64,000 bases of DNA from JAABQG01 sp963726365 (GTDB lineage: Bacteria; Pseudomonadota; Gammaproteobacteria; Burkholderiales; Burkholderiaceae_C), in assembly GCA_963726365.1 (NCBI GenBank), contig CAVSCI010000023.1:62001-126000 (forward strand), read 5' to 3'. The position numbers and the translations under genes were made by a program. The notes below the pieces were generated by a model. That model was not told where the DNA came from. It was given only the letters and a program-made list of their open reading frames with translations, and did no database searches. This document shows positions 17,427 through 25,825 of this stretch, piece by piece (position 1 is the stretch's first letter; every line of letters begins with the position of its first letter).

Positions 17427-18680
17427 ATGAAAATTGCCATTGTGGGCGCCGGCATCATCGGCGTAACCACCGCGTATGAGTTGGCCGCTGACGGCCACGA
17501 GGTCACTGTATTCGAGCGGCGCGGCGCAGCCGCAGAGGAAACCAGCTTCGCCAATGCCGGACTGGTCGCGCCCGGCTATGTCACACCTTGGGCTGCGCCC
17601 GGCATGCCAGGCAAGGTGCTGGGTTATCTCTTGAGCCGCCATGCGCCGGTCAAGCTCGGCATGCCGCTTTCGGGCAGAGAACTGGCCTGGATGTGGCGAT
17701 GGTGGCGCGCCTGCAAGTTGGAAACCTACGCAGTCAACCGGGCCCGCATGCAGCGACTGGCGTTTTACAGTCGCCAGCGCCTGCACCAGATCACGGCTGA
17801 CCTCAAGCTTGAATACGACCGCAGTGATGGCTATCTGGTCCTGCTGCGCTCTGAAAAAGAACGTGAGCTGACACGCCCAGGTCTGCAGGTTCTGCGCGAC
17901 GCCGGCGTGAATTTTCAGGAGGTCGGCCCGGACGAGGCTCGCAAGGTGGAGCCTGCCCTCAACCCGGATACGGCATTTGCCGGCGCTATCCACCTCAGCG
18001 ACGACGAAGTGGGCAACTGCCGTCAGTTTGCCCTCTTGCTGAAAGACGAGGCGCGCCACCTGGGCGCCCGGTTCGAGTTCAACACGACTGTGGCGAGCCT
18101 CGCGCAGACACCTTCACCGGCTTTGAAAATCGTCGGTGAAGCTGCGCCCCGCGTCTTTGATGCGATCGTGTTGTGCGCCGGGCTTGACAGCGCTTCACTG
18201 CTGCGTCCGCTCGGGCTCAAAGTGCCGATGATTGCGGTACATGGCTATTCGGTCAGCGCCCAGGTTCGCGAGCCTCTCAACGCGCCACGCAGCGCAGTCA
18301 TGGATGAGCGCTACAAGGTCGCCATATCACGCCTGGGCCAGCGCGTGCGCGTGGCCGGCAGTGCAGAACTGGGTGGCTCCGCCACAGCCCTGCGCGCCAG
18401 TTCGTTGCAGACGCTCTACAAAGTGCTCCATGACTGGTTCCCAGGCGCGGCCCACCTTTCCAGCGGCGTACAGGAATGGAAGGGTGCCCGTCCGATGCTG
18501 CCTGACGGCCCACCGGTCCTCGGGGCCAGTGGCTTGCCGGGTGTCTGGCTCAATCTCGGTCATGGTTCAAGCGGCTGGGCGCTCAGTTGCGGCAGCGCCC
18601 GCGCGCTCGCCGACCTGATGGCCGGCCGGGCAGCGGATGTCGACCTGGAGGGGCTGGGCGTGGAGCGACTGCGCCACTGA
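17427..18680 (+). CDS. dadA: D-amino-acid dehydrogenase-like FAD oxidoreductase
   Basis: The 417-residue DAO-type flavoprotein starts with the FAD-binding GAGIIGVTTAYELAADGHEVTVFE. It contains ETSFANAGLVAPGYVTPWAAPGMP, the DadA hallmark. The C-terminal part has GVQEWKGARPMLPDGPPVLG and the second flavin contact NLGHGSSGWALSCGSARALADL. DadA enzymes oxidise D-amino acids to keto acids and feed electrons to the respiratory chain at the inner membrane. It follows the amidase in the same direction after 52 bp filled by a repeat, so co-transcription is possible. Confidence 0.88.
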   Translation: MKIAIVGAGIIGVTTAYELAADGHEVTVFERRGAAAEETSFANAGLVAPGYVTPWAAPGMPGKVLGYLLSRHAPVKLGMPLSGRELAWMWRWWRACKLETYAVNRARMQRLAFYSRQRLHQITADLKLEYDRSDGYLVLLRSEKERELTRPGLQVLRDAGVNFQEVGPDEARKVEPALNPDTAFAGAIHLSDDEVGNCRQFALLLKDEARHLGARFEFNTTVASLAQTPSPALKIVGEAAPRVFDAIVLCAGLDSASLLRPLGLKVPMIAVHGYSVSAQVREPLNAPRSAVMDERYKVAISRLGQRVRVAGSAELGGSATALRASSLQTLYKVLHDWFPGAAHLSSGVQEWKGARPMLPDGPPVLGASGLPGVWLNLGHGSSGWALSCGSARALADLMAGRAADVDLEGLGVERLRH

Positions 18681-18724
18681 TGTAGCCGTGCCCACAGCGG
18701 CTCATGTCACGGCACAATGTGGCC

Positions 18725-20233
18725 ATGTACCGCGTCACACCCGCCTTGCCCCTCCCGCTGTATGACGTCGCCACCACCCGCCGGATGGAATCGGCGGCAG
18801 CGGCGGGCTTACCACCCCACACACTGATGCAGCGCGCAGGGCTGGCCGTGGCGCGCCTGGCAATTGCATTGGCACCCCACGCGCGCACCGTCTGGGTAGC
18901 TTGCGGCCCCGGCAACAACGGCGGCGATGGCCTGGAGGCTGCCGCCCACTTGCAGCGCTGGGGGCACCATCCCGTCGTCACTTGGCTCGGCAACGAGTCG
19001 TCATCGCCTCCAGATGCGTTGGCGTCTTTGGCGACGGCACGCGCAGCTGGTGTGACATTCTCTGATTTTCCCCCCGGCGGTCTTGGGCCTGATGACCTGT
19101 GCATCGACGCATTGCTGGGCATCGGCGCCACGCGCGCCCCGCAAGGCAGGATGGCGGAATGGTTCGCGGCACTGAACGCGAGCCCCGCTCCGATACTGGC
19201 CGTGGATATTCCATCCGGCCTGAACGCGGACACGGGCGAATGCACAGCAAAAACAATAGCTAAACATGACCATTCGGCGCTGGGAAGAGGTCAGATTCAC
19301 GCAAGAAGCACGCTCACGCTGCTCAGTTGCAAGCCTGGACTGTTCACGGCGCACGGCCGGGACGCTGCCGGCGCGGTATGGTTTGACGACCTCGGGGTGA
19401 CCGCCACAACCGAGCCGGCCTGCGCCCAATTGAACGTCCCGCCCGCAGCGACGCGCCGGCCCCACGCCTCGCACAAGGGCAGCCACGGTGACGTCGCCGT
19501 GATCGGCGGCGAGGGAGCGGGATCCCGCGGCATGGGCATGACCGGCGCGGCGCTGCTGGCGTCCACTGCGGCACTGTATGGCGGTGCCGGTCGGGTGCTG
19601 GTCAACCTGCTGGATGATGGCGCTTTGACTCTCGCCGCCAGCCAGCCTGAATTGATGATGCGCAGTCTTGATGCTCTTGATTTGCGCGTTCTGACGGTCG
19701 TCTGCGGCTGCGGCGGCGGTCAGGCTGTGAGAGCCGTGCTGCCCAGGGTTTTGTCACAGTCCTTGCAATTGGTCCTGGACGCCGATGCCTTGAACGCGAT
19801 CGCTGATGACAGCTCACTGCGAATCCTCCTTCAGCAGCGTTCGGCGCGCGATCTGTCCACGGTGCTGACACCACATCCGCTGGAGGCCGCGCGCCTGCTT
19901 GGCAGCAGCGCCGATGCCGTACAGGCCGATCGCCTCGCTGCCGCCCGCCGTTTGTCCAGTGACCTGCGGTGTGTCGTGGTGCTCAAGGGCTCGGGCACCG
20001 TGATTGCCGCTCCCGGAGAAACGCCCGCCATCAATCCGACAGGCAACCCCCTCCTTGGCACCGCCGGCACGGGGGATGTCCTTGCCGGTCTGTTGGGCGC
20101 GCGACTTGCGGCGGGAAATCAGCCCTTCACTGCCGCCTGCTCGGCCGTCTACCAGCATGGCGCCGCAGCCGATGTCTGGCCAGCCAATCAGGCGCTGACT
20201 GCGAGCGCACTGGCCCGTCGTCTCACCGCCTGA
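18725..20233 (+). CDS. nnr: Bifunctional NAD(P)HX epimerase / ADP-dependent dehydratase
   Basis: This repair enzyme converts hydrated NADH/NADPH back to the normal cofactors. The N-terminal YjeF epimerase domain has HTLMQRAGLAVARLA and CGPGNNGGDGLEAA. The C-terminal ribokinase-like dehydratase domain has GSHGDVAVIGGEGAGSRG and GNPLLGTAGTGDVLAGLLGARLA near the end. The ATG at 18725 (MYRVTPALPLPLYDVAT) fits homologues better than 18704. Within the linker after GLNADTGE, about 17 residues (TAKTIAKHDHSALGRGQ) come from a dispersed repeat. They look like an insertion, since relatives pass directly into the ARxTLTLLxxKPGL segment. Confidence 0.9.
   Translation: MYRVTPALPLPLYDVATTRRMESAAAAGLPPHTLMQRAGLAVARLAIALAPHARTVWVACGPGNNGGDGLEAAAHLQRWGHHPVVTWLGNESSSPPDALASLATARAAGVTFSDFPPGGLGPDDLCIDALLGIGATRAPQGRMAEWFAALNASPAPILAVDIPSGLNADTGECTAKTIAKHDHSALGRGQIHARSTLTLLSCKPGLFTAHGRDAAGAVWFDDLGVTATTEPACAQLNVPPAATRRPHASHKGSHGDVAVIGGEGAGSRGMGMTGAALLASTAALYGGAGRVLVNLLDDGALTLAASQPELMMRSLDALDLRVLTVVCGCGGGQAVRAVLPRVLSQSLQLVLDADALNAIADDSSLRILLQQRSARDLSTVLTPHPLEAARLLGSSADAVQADRLAAARRLSSDLRCVVVLKGSGTVIAAPGETPAINPTGNPLLGTAGTGDVLAGLLGARLAAGNQPFTAACSAVYQHGAAADVWPANQALTASALARRLTA
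19249..19295 (+). repeat. Dispersed repeat, copy 3 (inside nnr)
   Basis: ACAATAGCTAAACATGACCATTCGGCGCTGGGAAGAGG (split here: ACAATAGCTAAACATGAC, then CATTCGGCGCTGGGAAGAGG) matches copy 2 nearly base for base but lies inside the nnr reading frame. It is read as ..T-I-A-K-H-D-H-S-A-L-G-R... No stop results, so nnr stays intact. Confidence 0.8.
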
Positions 20234-20260
20234 CGGACCGTGCTCACCCTTAGCGCCAGA

Positions 20261-21016
20261 TCAACCCCGACCCGCAAAGGGCATCTTGGTCGCCATCACC
20301 GTGTGAAACATCACGTTGGCCTCCAGCGGCAGGCTGGCCATGTACACAATCGACTTGCCCACGATGGCCACGTCCATCAGCGGCTCCACGGCAATCTCGC
20401 CGTTCGCCTGCGGTACGCCTCGGGCCATCGGTGCGGCCATTTCAGTGGCCGCGTTGCCGATGTCAATCTGCCCCACTGCAATATCGTACTTTCGACCATC
20501 CAGCGATGCCGCCTTGGTCAATCCGGTCACCGCATGTTTGGTAGCGGTATAGGCGATGGAATTCGGCCGCGGCGTCGTTGCGGAAATGGAGCCGTTGTTG
20601 ATGATCCTTCCACCTCGTGGCGTCTGGACCTTCATCACGCGAAATGCGGCCTGAACGCAATAGAACATGCCGCTCAGATTGACATCGACCACATCACGCC
20701 ACTGCTGGACGGTCAAATCCTCCAGTGGCACCCCCGGGGCGCTGATCCCTGCATTGTTGAACAGAAGGTCCACTCGTCCAAGCGCCTGAACCACCTTGTC
20801 GAACAGCCGCTGAACAGACAATGGATCGGACACATCCGCAACGATGGGGATCGCGTGCGAACCCGCTCCTGATGCCGCGGCCACAGCCTCCAGGGCACCT
20901 AAGCGGCGCCCGGCCAATGCCACGTGCCATCCCTCGGCAAGCAGTGCCAACGCGGCCGCCTTTCCCACACCGCTGCCTGCACCCGTCACGATCGCTATTC
21001 CTGGCTGAATGCTCAT
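20261..21016 (-). CDS. Short-chain dehydrogenase/reductase
   Basis: The 251-residue classical SDR has a Rossmann TGAGSGVG at about residues 11-18, NNAGIS, an NLSGMF helix, and the catalytic Ser..Tyr-x3-Lys as NGSIS and YTATKHAV. The substrate is unknown. The ATG at 21016 follows AGGAG; an upstream in-frame ATG at 21058 has no such site. It lies 45 bp downstream of the rnr stop region on the opposite end, convergent with nnr. Confidence 0.87.
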   Translation of the reverse strand: MSIQPGIAIVTGAGSGVGKAAALALLAEGWHVALAGRRLGALEAVAAASGAGSHAIPIVADVSDPLSVQRLFDKVVQALGRVDLLFNNAGISAPGVPLEDLTVQQWRDVVDVNLSGMFYCVQAAFRVMKVQTPRGGRIINNGSISATTPRPNSIAYTATKHAVTGLTKAASLDGRKYDIAVGQIDIGNAATEMAAPMARGVPQANGEIAVEPLMDVAIVGKSIVYMASLPLEANVMFHTVMATKMPFAGRG

Positions 21017-21061
21017 TGACTTTTCTCCTGCGACCGACGCGAACCTGTGAATAGCCAATCT

Positions 21062-23299
21062 TCAGCGTCGTGGCTTGCGGGCTTTGGCCGAACCCTTGCT
21101 CGATGTCGCCTTCTTGATCACCGATTTGATCCCCTTGCTTGAGGGGCCGGATGCTCGCTCCATGGTCGCCGCACCGGATTCGCCACGTTTTCGGGCATCC
21201 CTGGGTGACATCCCCGGCGTGGCTGCAGTGCCTTTGTCGCGCATTGCCCGTGAAGGCAGTTCTCCTCCATCGTGCACCAGGCGAAAATCGATCTTGCGTC
21301 CGTCCAGATCCACCCGGCTGACCTGCACCCGAACGCGCGTTCCAATGGCGTAGCGCATGCCACTGCGCTCGCCACGCAATTCCTGGCGCGCCTCGTCGAA
21401 CCGGAAGTACTCGCCGCCGAGTTCGGTGATATGCACCATGCCTTCGACGTACAGCTCATCCAGGGTCACAAAGATCCCAAAGGTTGCCGCTGATGTGACC
21501 ACGCCGCTGTATTCCTCGCCGAGGTGCTCGCGCATGAACTTGCACTTGAGCCATGCCTCGACATCGCGACTGGCTTCGTCAGCGCGGCGTTCGTTGGCGC
21601 TGCAATGCAATCCGGCGGCCTGCCAGGCAAGCTGGTCGGCGCTGAGTTTCTTCGGCTTCTGCTCCGGTTCGCGCACCTTGCTGGCCAGACCCTTCTGCAA
21701 GCGCTTGGCCAACTTGGCGTGCGCCTCTCCGGGCACGGGCAACTCGGGCAATTGGTAGCGGCGCTTCGCCAGGATAGCCTTGATGACACGGTGCACCAGC
21801 AAGTCCGGGTAGCGCCGGATCGGGCTGGTGAAGTGGGTATAGGCGGGGTAAGCCAGTCCGAAGTGCCCGCTGTTGACCGGCGTATAGATGGCCTGTTGCA
21901 TGGAACGCAGCAGCATCGAGTGAATCTGCTGCGCGTCCGGTCGCTCCTTGGTCGCCAGGGCAATCTTCTGGAACTCACCCGGGCTTGGCTCGTCACTGAT
22001 GGTCAGGCCGACACCGACCGCCTTCAGATAGTTGCGCAGCACGTCCTTCTTCTCAGGCGTGGGGCCTTCGTGAACCCGGAAAAGTCCGGGGTGCTTGCTC
22101 TGCATGATGAAATCTGCGCTGCAGACGTTCGCAGCCAGCATGGCCTCTTCTATGAGACGGTGCGCCTGGTTGCGGGTGCGCGGAATGATCTTTTCAATGC
22201 GGCCGCTTTCGTCACAGACGATTTGCGTCTCGGTGGTTTCAAAGTCCACCGCACCACGCACCGTGCGCTCCGCCAGCAGTGCACGATAGGCGTCATGCAG
22301 ATTCAGCAGGTCAGTCACGCGATCCTTGCGCCGCAGGGCTTCCGGTCCGCGAGTATTGGCGAGAATGGCCGCCACCTCGGTGTAGGTAAACCGGGCATGG
22401 CTGAACATCACGGCAGGATAGAACTGGTAAGCGTGAACCTCACCGGCGGCCGTGATCAGCATGTCGCACACCATGCACAGCCGCTCCACCTCGGGATTGA
22501 GCGAACACAAGCCGTTGGAAAGCTTCTCGGGCAGCATGGGGATCACGCGGCGCGGGAAGTAAACCGACGTGGCACGGTCATAGGCATCCACATCGATGGC
22601 GCTCCCCGTCTCCACATAGTTGCTGACGTCGGCGATCGCCACCAGCATTCGCCACCCCTTGCCACGTCCGACCTTGGCGGGCTCGCAATAAACGGCATCG
22701 TCGAAGTCCCGCGCATCCTCGCCGTCGATGGTCACCAGCGGAATGTCCGTCAGATCGACGCGGTGCCTCTTGTCCTGGGCTCGAACCTTGTCGGGCAAGG
22801 TACGGGCCAGCGCGATACAGGCGTCCGAGAACTCGTAAGGAACGCTGTACTTGCGCACGGCGATCTCGATCTCCATGCCGGGATCGTCGATCTCGCCAAG
22901 CACCTCCTTCACGCGGCCCACCGGCTGGCCGAACAAGGCTGGCGGCTCGGTCAGTTCCACCACCACCACCTGTCCCGGTTTTCCCGTGCCCGTGGCGCTC
23001 TTGGGGATCATCACGTCCTGACCATAACGCTTGTCCTCCGGGGCCACGATCCAGATGCCGCTCTCGTGAAGTAGCCGCCCGATGATGGGGTGGGGCGGCC
23101 GTTCAACAATTTCAAGTACGCGCCCTTCAGGACGGCCCTTTCGGTCCTGGCGCACGATACGAACCTTGACCTGGTCCTTGTGCAATACGGCGCGCATTTC
23201 GTTGGGCGGCAGGTAGATGTCCGGGCCGCCGTCATCGCGGATCAAAAAGCCATGCCCATCGCGATGACCTTGCACCGAGCCTTCAATTTCGTCCAGCAA
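21062..23299 (-). CDS. rnr: Ribonuclease R, lacking the N-terminal winged-helix domain
   Basis: RNase R is a processive 3'-5' exoribonuclease that degrades structured RNA. The 745 residues hold a cold-shock domain (VQGHRDGHGFLIRDDGG), the catalytic RNB domain (TIDGEDARDFDDAVYC with the metal-binding Asp residues; THFTSPIRRYPDLLVHRVI), an S1 domain (YSGVVTSAATFGIFVTLDELYVEGMVHI) and a basic Lys/Ser tail (..KKATSSKGSAKARKPRR). The usual N-terminal helix-turn-helix of ~80 residues is missing. The frame begins at a TTG (23299) and upstream reaches a stop inside the divergent tRNA-Leu. No good ribosome binding site is visible. This may be lineage-typical or a 5' loss beside the tRNA. Confidence 0.9.
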   Translation of the reverse strand: MLDEIEGSVQGHRDGHGFLIRDDGGPDIYLPPNEMRAVLHKDQVKVRIVRQDRKGRPEGRVLEIVERPPHPIIGRLLHESGIWIVAPEDKRYGQDVMIPKSATGTGKPGQVVVVELTEPPALFGQPVGRVKEVLGEIDDPGMEIEIAVRKYSVPYEFSDACIALARTLPDKVRAQDKRHRVDLTDIPLVTIDGEDARDFDDAVYCEPAKVGRGKGWRMLVAIADVSNYVETGSAIDVDAYDRATSVYFPRRVIPMLPEKLSNGLCSLNPEVERLCMVCDMLITAAGEVHAYQFYPAVMFSHARFTYTEVAAILANTRGPEALRRKDRVTDLLNLHDAYRALLAERTVRGAVDFETTETQIVCDESGRIEKIIPRTRNQAHRLIEEAMLAANVCSADFIMQSKHPGLFRVHEGPTPEKKDVLRNYLKAVGVGLTISDEPSPGEFQKIALATKERPDAQQIHSMLLRSMQQAIYTPVNSGHFGLAYPAYTHFTSPIRRYPDLLVHRVIKAILAKRRYQLPELPVPGEAHAKLAKRLQKGLASKVREPEQKPKKLSADQLAWQAAGLHCSANERRADEASRDVEAWLKCKFMREHLGEEYSGVVTSAATFGIFVTLDELYVEGMVHITELGGEYFRFDEARQELRGERSGMRYAIGTRVRVQVSRVDLDGRKIDFRLVHDGGELPSRAMRDKGTAATPGMSPRDARKRGESGAATMERASGPSSKGIKSVIKKATSSKGSAKARKPRR

Positions 23300-23327
23300 T
23301 CCGCTGGGAGTGTCTAAATTCTTGATA

Positions 23328-23333
23328 TATAAT
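23328..23333 (+). promoter_or_regulatory. -10 box of tRNA-Leu
   Basis: Perfect TATAAT 17 bases before the tRNA 5' end, in CTTGATATATAATCC. No good -35 is visible. It sits in the short gap shared with the divergent rnr start. Confidence 0.55.
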
Positions 23334-23350
23334 CCTATCTTTCCTGAGAT

Positions 23351-23435
<85 letters not shown>

Positions 23436-23472
23436 AGTTTAAACAAACCTGAAAAGGTCAAGTGGGCGAAAG

Positions 23473-23498
23473 GCCGCTGAAATCTCAGCGGCTTTTTT
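23473..23498 (+). terminator. Rho-independent terminator after tRNA-Leu
   Basis: GCCGCTGA pairs with TCAGCGGC around AATC, followed by six T. It ends the tRNA-Leu transcript 38 bases past the CCA. The minus strand lacks an equally strong T-run, so rimO, convergent to it, probably ends by other means. Confidence 0.9.
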
Positions 23499-23542
23499 CA
23501 TTTGCGCGTTGTGATTCATGCCCGTCCTCATAGCCCGCAGCA

Positions 23543-24958
23543 TCAAACCGGCACAGCCACCAGGTCATGCCCCTGGGTGCCGACAACACGGGCGCGGGTG
23601 AATTCACCGGTCTTCAGCGTCTTGCTGATCTTTTCGGGCGGCAGCAGTCTCACAACGCCGTCGATTTCCGGAGCATCCGCATAGCTTCGACCGACACCCC
23701 CCTTGCGCCCCATGGCCGGTGCTGAATCCACGAGTATTTGCATCGTGGCACCAATCCGTTCCTGCAGTTTGTTGATGGAGACTTCTTCGGCCACAGCCAT
23801 GAAACGGGCTCGCCGCTCCTCCCGCAACTCGGGCGGCAACATCCCCGCAATATCGTTGGCGACGGCACCTTCGACCGGGCTATAGGCAAAGCAGCCCGCA
23901 CGATCGATTCGAGCCTCCCGCATGAAGTCCAGCAAATGTTGGAATTCCGTTTCCGTTTCGCCGGGAAAGCCGGCGATGAAGGTGCTTCGAACCACGAGTT
24001 CAGGGCACAGGTCGCGCCAGCGCTGGAGGCGCTCGAGGTTTCTCTCGCCACTGGCGGGCCGCTTCATCCGGCGCAGGACCTCCGGATGGCTGTGCTGAAA
24101 GGGCACGTCCAGATAAGGCAACACCGCGCCGGTTGCCATCAGCGGAATGACTTCGTCCACGCTGGGATAGGGGTAAACGTAATGCAAACGGACCCACGCA
24201 CCGTAGGGTTCGGCAATCTCGCCGAGGGTGTGCACCAGTTCGAGCATTCGCGTCTTGACGGGCTTTCCATCCCAGAAGCCGGTGCGATACTTGACGTCCA
24301 CGCCATAGGCGGAAGTGTCCTGGCTGATGACCAGCAGTTCCTTCACGCCCCCCTCAAACAGTGCCTGCGCCTCCTTGAGCACGTCGCCCACCGGTCGGCT
24401 GACAAGATCCCCGCGCATCGATGGAATGATGCAGAAGGTACATCGGTGGTTACAGCCTTCACTGATCTTCAGGTAGGCATAGTGGCGGGGCGTGAGCTTG
24501 ATGCCCGCCACGCCGAAAGCATTGGGAACCAGGTCAATGAAAGGGTCATGGGGTTTGGGCAGATTGGCATGTACCGCATCCATCACCTCCTGGGTTGCGT
24601 GTGGCCCGGTGACGGCCAGAACGCTGGGGTGCATCTGGCGTACCAGGTTCGCCCCACCCTCGCCCGTCTTGGCGCCCAGGCAACCTGTGACAATTACCTT
24701 GCCATTCTCCGAAAGTGCTTCACCGATGGTGTTGAGGCTCTCCTGCACGGCATCGTCAATGAAGCCGCAAGTGTTGACGATGACCAGATCCGCGCCTTCG
24801 AAAGTCTTCGAAGTCTGGTACCCCTCGGCGCTAAGCTGCGTCAGGATGAGTTCCGAATCCGTCAGTGCCTTGGGGCAGCCCAGACTCACGAATCCGATAC
24901 GCGGTGCGACGCCAGCGGCGGTGGCGAGGGAAATTGCAGGGGAAATTACTTCGCTCAT
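23543..24958 (-). CDS. rimO: Ribosomal protein S12 methylthiotransferase RimO
   Basis: RimO is a radical-SAM enzyme that adds a methylthio group to the conserved Asp of ribosomal protein S12. The 471 residues have the N-terminal UPF0004 domain (RIGFVSLGCPKALTDSE, VNTCGFIDDA, VTGCLGAKTG with its three Cys), the radical-SAM CNHRCTFCIIPSMRG and a C-terminal TRAM domain. It lies 28 bp after phaR in the same direction, probably co-transcribed. Confidence 0.95.
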   Translation of the reverse strand: MSEVISPAISLATAAGVAPRIGFVSLGCPKALTDSELILTQLSAEGYQTSKTFEGADLVIVNTCGFIDDAVQESLNTIGEALSENGKVIVTGCLGAKTGEGGANLVRQMHPSVLAVTGPHATQEVMDAVHANLPKPHDPFIDLVPNAFGVAGIKLTPRHYAYLKISEGCNHRCTFCIIPSMRGDLVSRPVGDVLKEAQALFEGGVKELLVISQDTSAYGVDVKYRTGFWDGKPVKTRMLELVHTLGEIAEPYGAWVRLHYVYPYPSVDEVIPLMATGAVLPYLDVPFQHSHPEVLRRMKRPASGERNLERLQRWRDLCPELVVRSTFIAGFPGETETEFQHLLDFMREARIDRAGCFAYSPVEGAVANDIAGMLPPELREERRARFMAVAEEVSINKLQERIGATMQILVDSAPAMGRKGGVGRSYADAPEIDGVVRLLPPEKISKTLKTGEFTRARVVGTQGHDLVAVPV

Positions 24959-24986
24959 GCCTGCATTGTCCCAGTTCCTGGCGTGC

Positions 24987-25520
24987 TTAGCGCTTTAATC
25001 CAAACGCTCCAAACATTTGCTCGGCCTGTTTCTGCATCTGTTCCTGCATCTGCTCGAACACCCCTCTGGACTGATCCGAGTAATTGCCCATCATGCCTTG
25101 CAACATGGGTGACTGCAGGCTCATGAACTTCGCCAGCATCTCGGGCGAAAGCCCCTTCGATTGCTCGGCCAGTTTGGCTTGCATCTCCGTAAAGGCCTGA
25201 ACATTCTTCTCCAGGTAGGAACCCATGAAGCCTTGCATGGCATGCCCGTAGAAGCGGATCACATTGGCCAGCACCGCTTCGGTAAACATCGGCGCACCCC
25301 CGGCTTCTTCTTCCAGAATGATCTGCAGCAGAATGCTGCGCGTCAGGTCCTCGTTGGTCTTGGCGTCCCGGACCACAAAGGCTTCGCTGCTCATGACGAG
25401 ATCCTTGACTTCCGCGAGGGTAATGTATGACGAAGTCTCGGTATCGTAGAGGCGCCGGTTGGGATATTTCTTGATGACGCGCAGCGCTGGCTTGCCGCTG
25501 GCTGCTGATTTGGTTGACAC
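24987..25520 (-). CDS. phaR: Polyhydroxyalkanoate synthesis repressor PhaR
   Basis: PhaR binds DNA and nascent polyhydroxyalkanoate granules and represses phasin genes. The 177 residues contain the family N-terminal DNA-binding region RVIKKYPNRRLYDTETSSYITLAEVKDLV and PHB accumulation domains, and end in a Gln/Met-rich amphipathic stretch (GVFEQMQEQMQKQAEQMFGAFGLKR). The GTG start at 25520 follows GAGGAG. 3-hydroxybutyrate dehydrogenase at 29 kb belongs to the same storage metabolism. Confidence 0.94.
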   Translation of the reverse strand: MSTKSAASGKPALRVIKKYPNRRLYDTETSSYITLAEVKDLVMSSEAFVVRDAKTNEDLTRSILLQIILEEEAGGAPMFTEAVLANVIRFYGHAMQGFMGSYLEKNVQAFTEMQAKLAEQSKGLSPEMLAKFMSLQSPMLQGMMGNYSDQSRGVFEQMQEQMQKQAEQMFGAFGLKR

Positions 25521-25550
25521 TGCAGGACTCCTCGGTCGGCTCTGAATATT

Positions 25551-25581
25551 TTGCGAATGCAGGACGCATACTGCACCGCAA
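25551..25581. promoter_or_regulatory. Imperfect palindrome upstream of phaR (possible autoregulatory site)
   Basis: TTGCG-AA-TGCA (left) mirrors TGCA-C-CGCAA (right) around a 10-base spacer, 31 bp in front of the phaR start. PhaR proteins of other genera are known to control their own gene through TGC-rich palindromes. Assignment to PhaR is inference. Confidence 0.4.
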
Positions 25582-25657
25582 CACATTCTAGGGAACAGCC
25601 AAGGGCGAAACGCCCAAGGTTTACCCTGAGCATTTCATCTGAAGCAAAAAAGGAAAT

Positions 25658-25734
25658 TGGTAGGCGCGATTGGACTCGAACCAACGACCCCCACCATGTC
25701 AAGGTGGTGCTCTAACCAGCTGAGCTACGCGCCT
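25658..25734 (-). tRNA. tRNA-Val (anticodon GAC)
   Basis: The 77-base gene has acceptor AGGCGCG/CGCGCCT, discriminator A and encoded CCA. The D-arm is GCTCAGCTGGTTAGAGC. The anticodon stem CCACC/GGTGG encloses the loop TTGACAT, giving GAC. The T-arm is TTCGAGTC. Confidence 0.96.
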
Positions 25735-25754
25735 AAGGATTGTCCGAGATGACG

Positions 25755-25803
25755 AGTATAGCAGCAAAGCATGGCGCCATCGGACGCCCAGTCATTAAGA
25801 TGC
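25755..25803 (+). repeat. Degenerate dispersed repeat, copy 4 (upstream of tRNA-Val)
   Basis: TATAGCAGCAAAGC, then GCGCCATCGGACGCCCAG, then TTAAGATGCGGC follows the repeat's order of blocks with more mismatches than other copies. Its 5' end coincides with TATACT (minus strand, 25755-25760), the best candidate -10 for tRNA-Val. Confidence 0.4.
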
Positions 25804-25825
25804 GGCAGCCCTTCAAACGGAGAGC

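Noticed and set aside
18704..18724. Upstream ATG as the start of nnr
   Set aside because: It adds MSRHNVA with no ribosome binding site, while MYRVTPALPLPLYDVAT at 18725 matches the family's beginning.
21040..21075. GAATAGCCAATCTTCAGCG near the rnr stop as another repeat copy
   Set aside because: Only the ATAGC core and a weak GCGTCG match; the surrounding bases encode the rnr tail, so chance is likely.
21524..23074. A 516-codon open frame on the plus strand opposite rnr
   Set aside because: Antisense shadow of the RNB domain of RNase R, a normal effect of codon bias.
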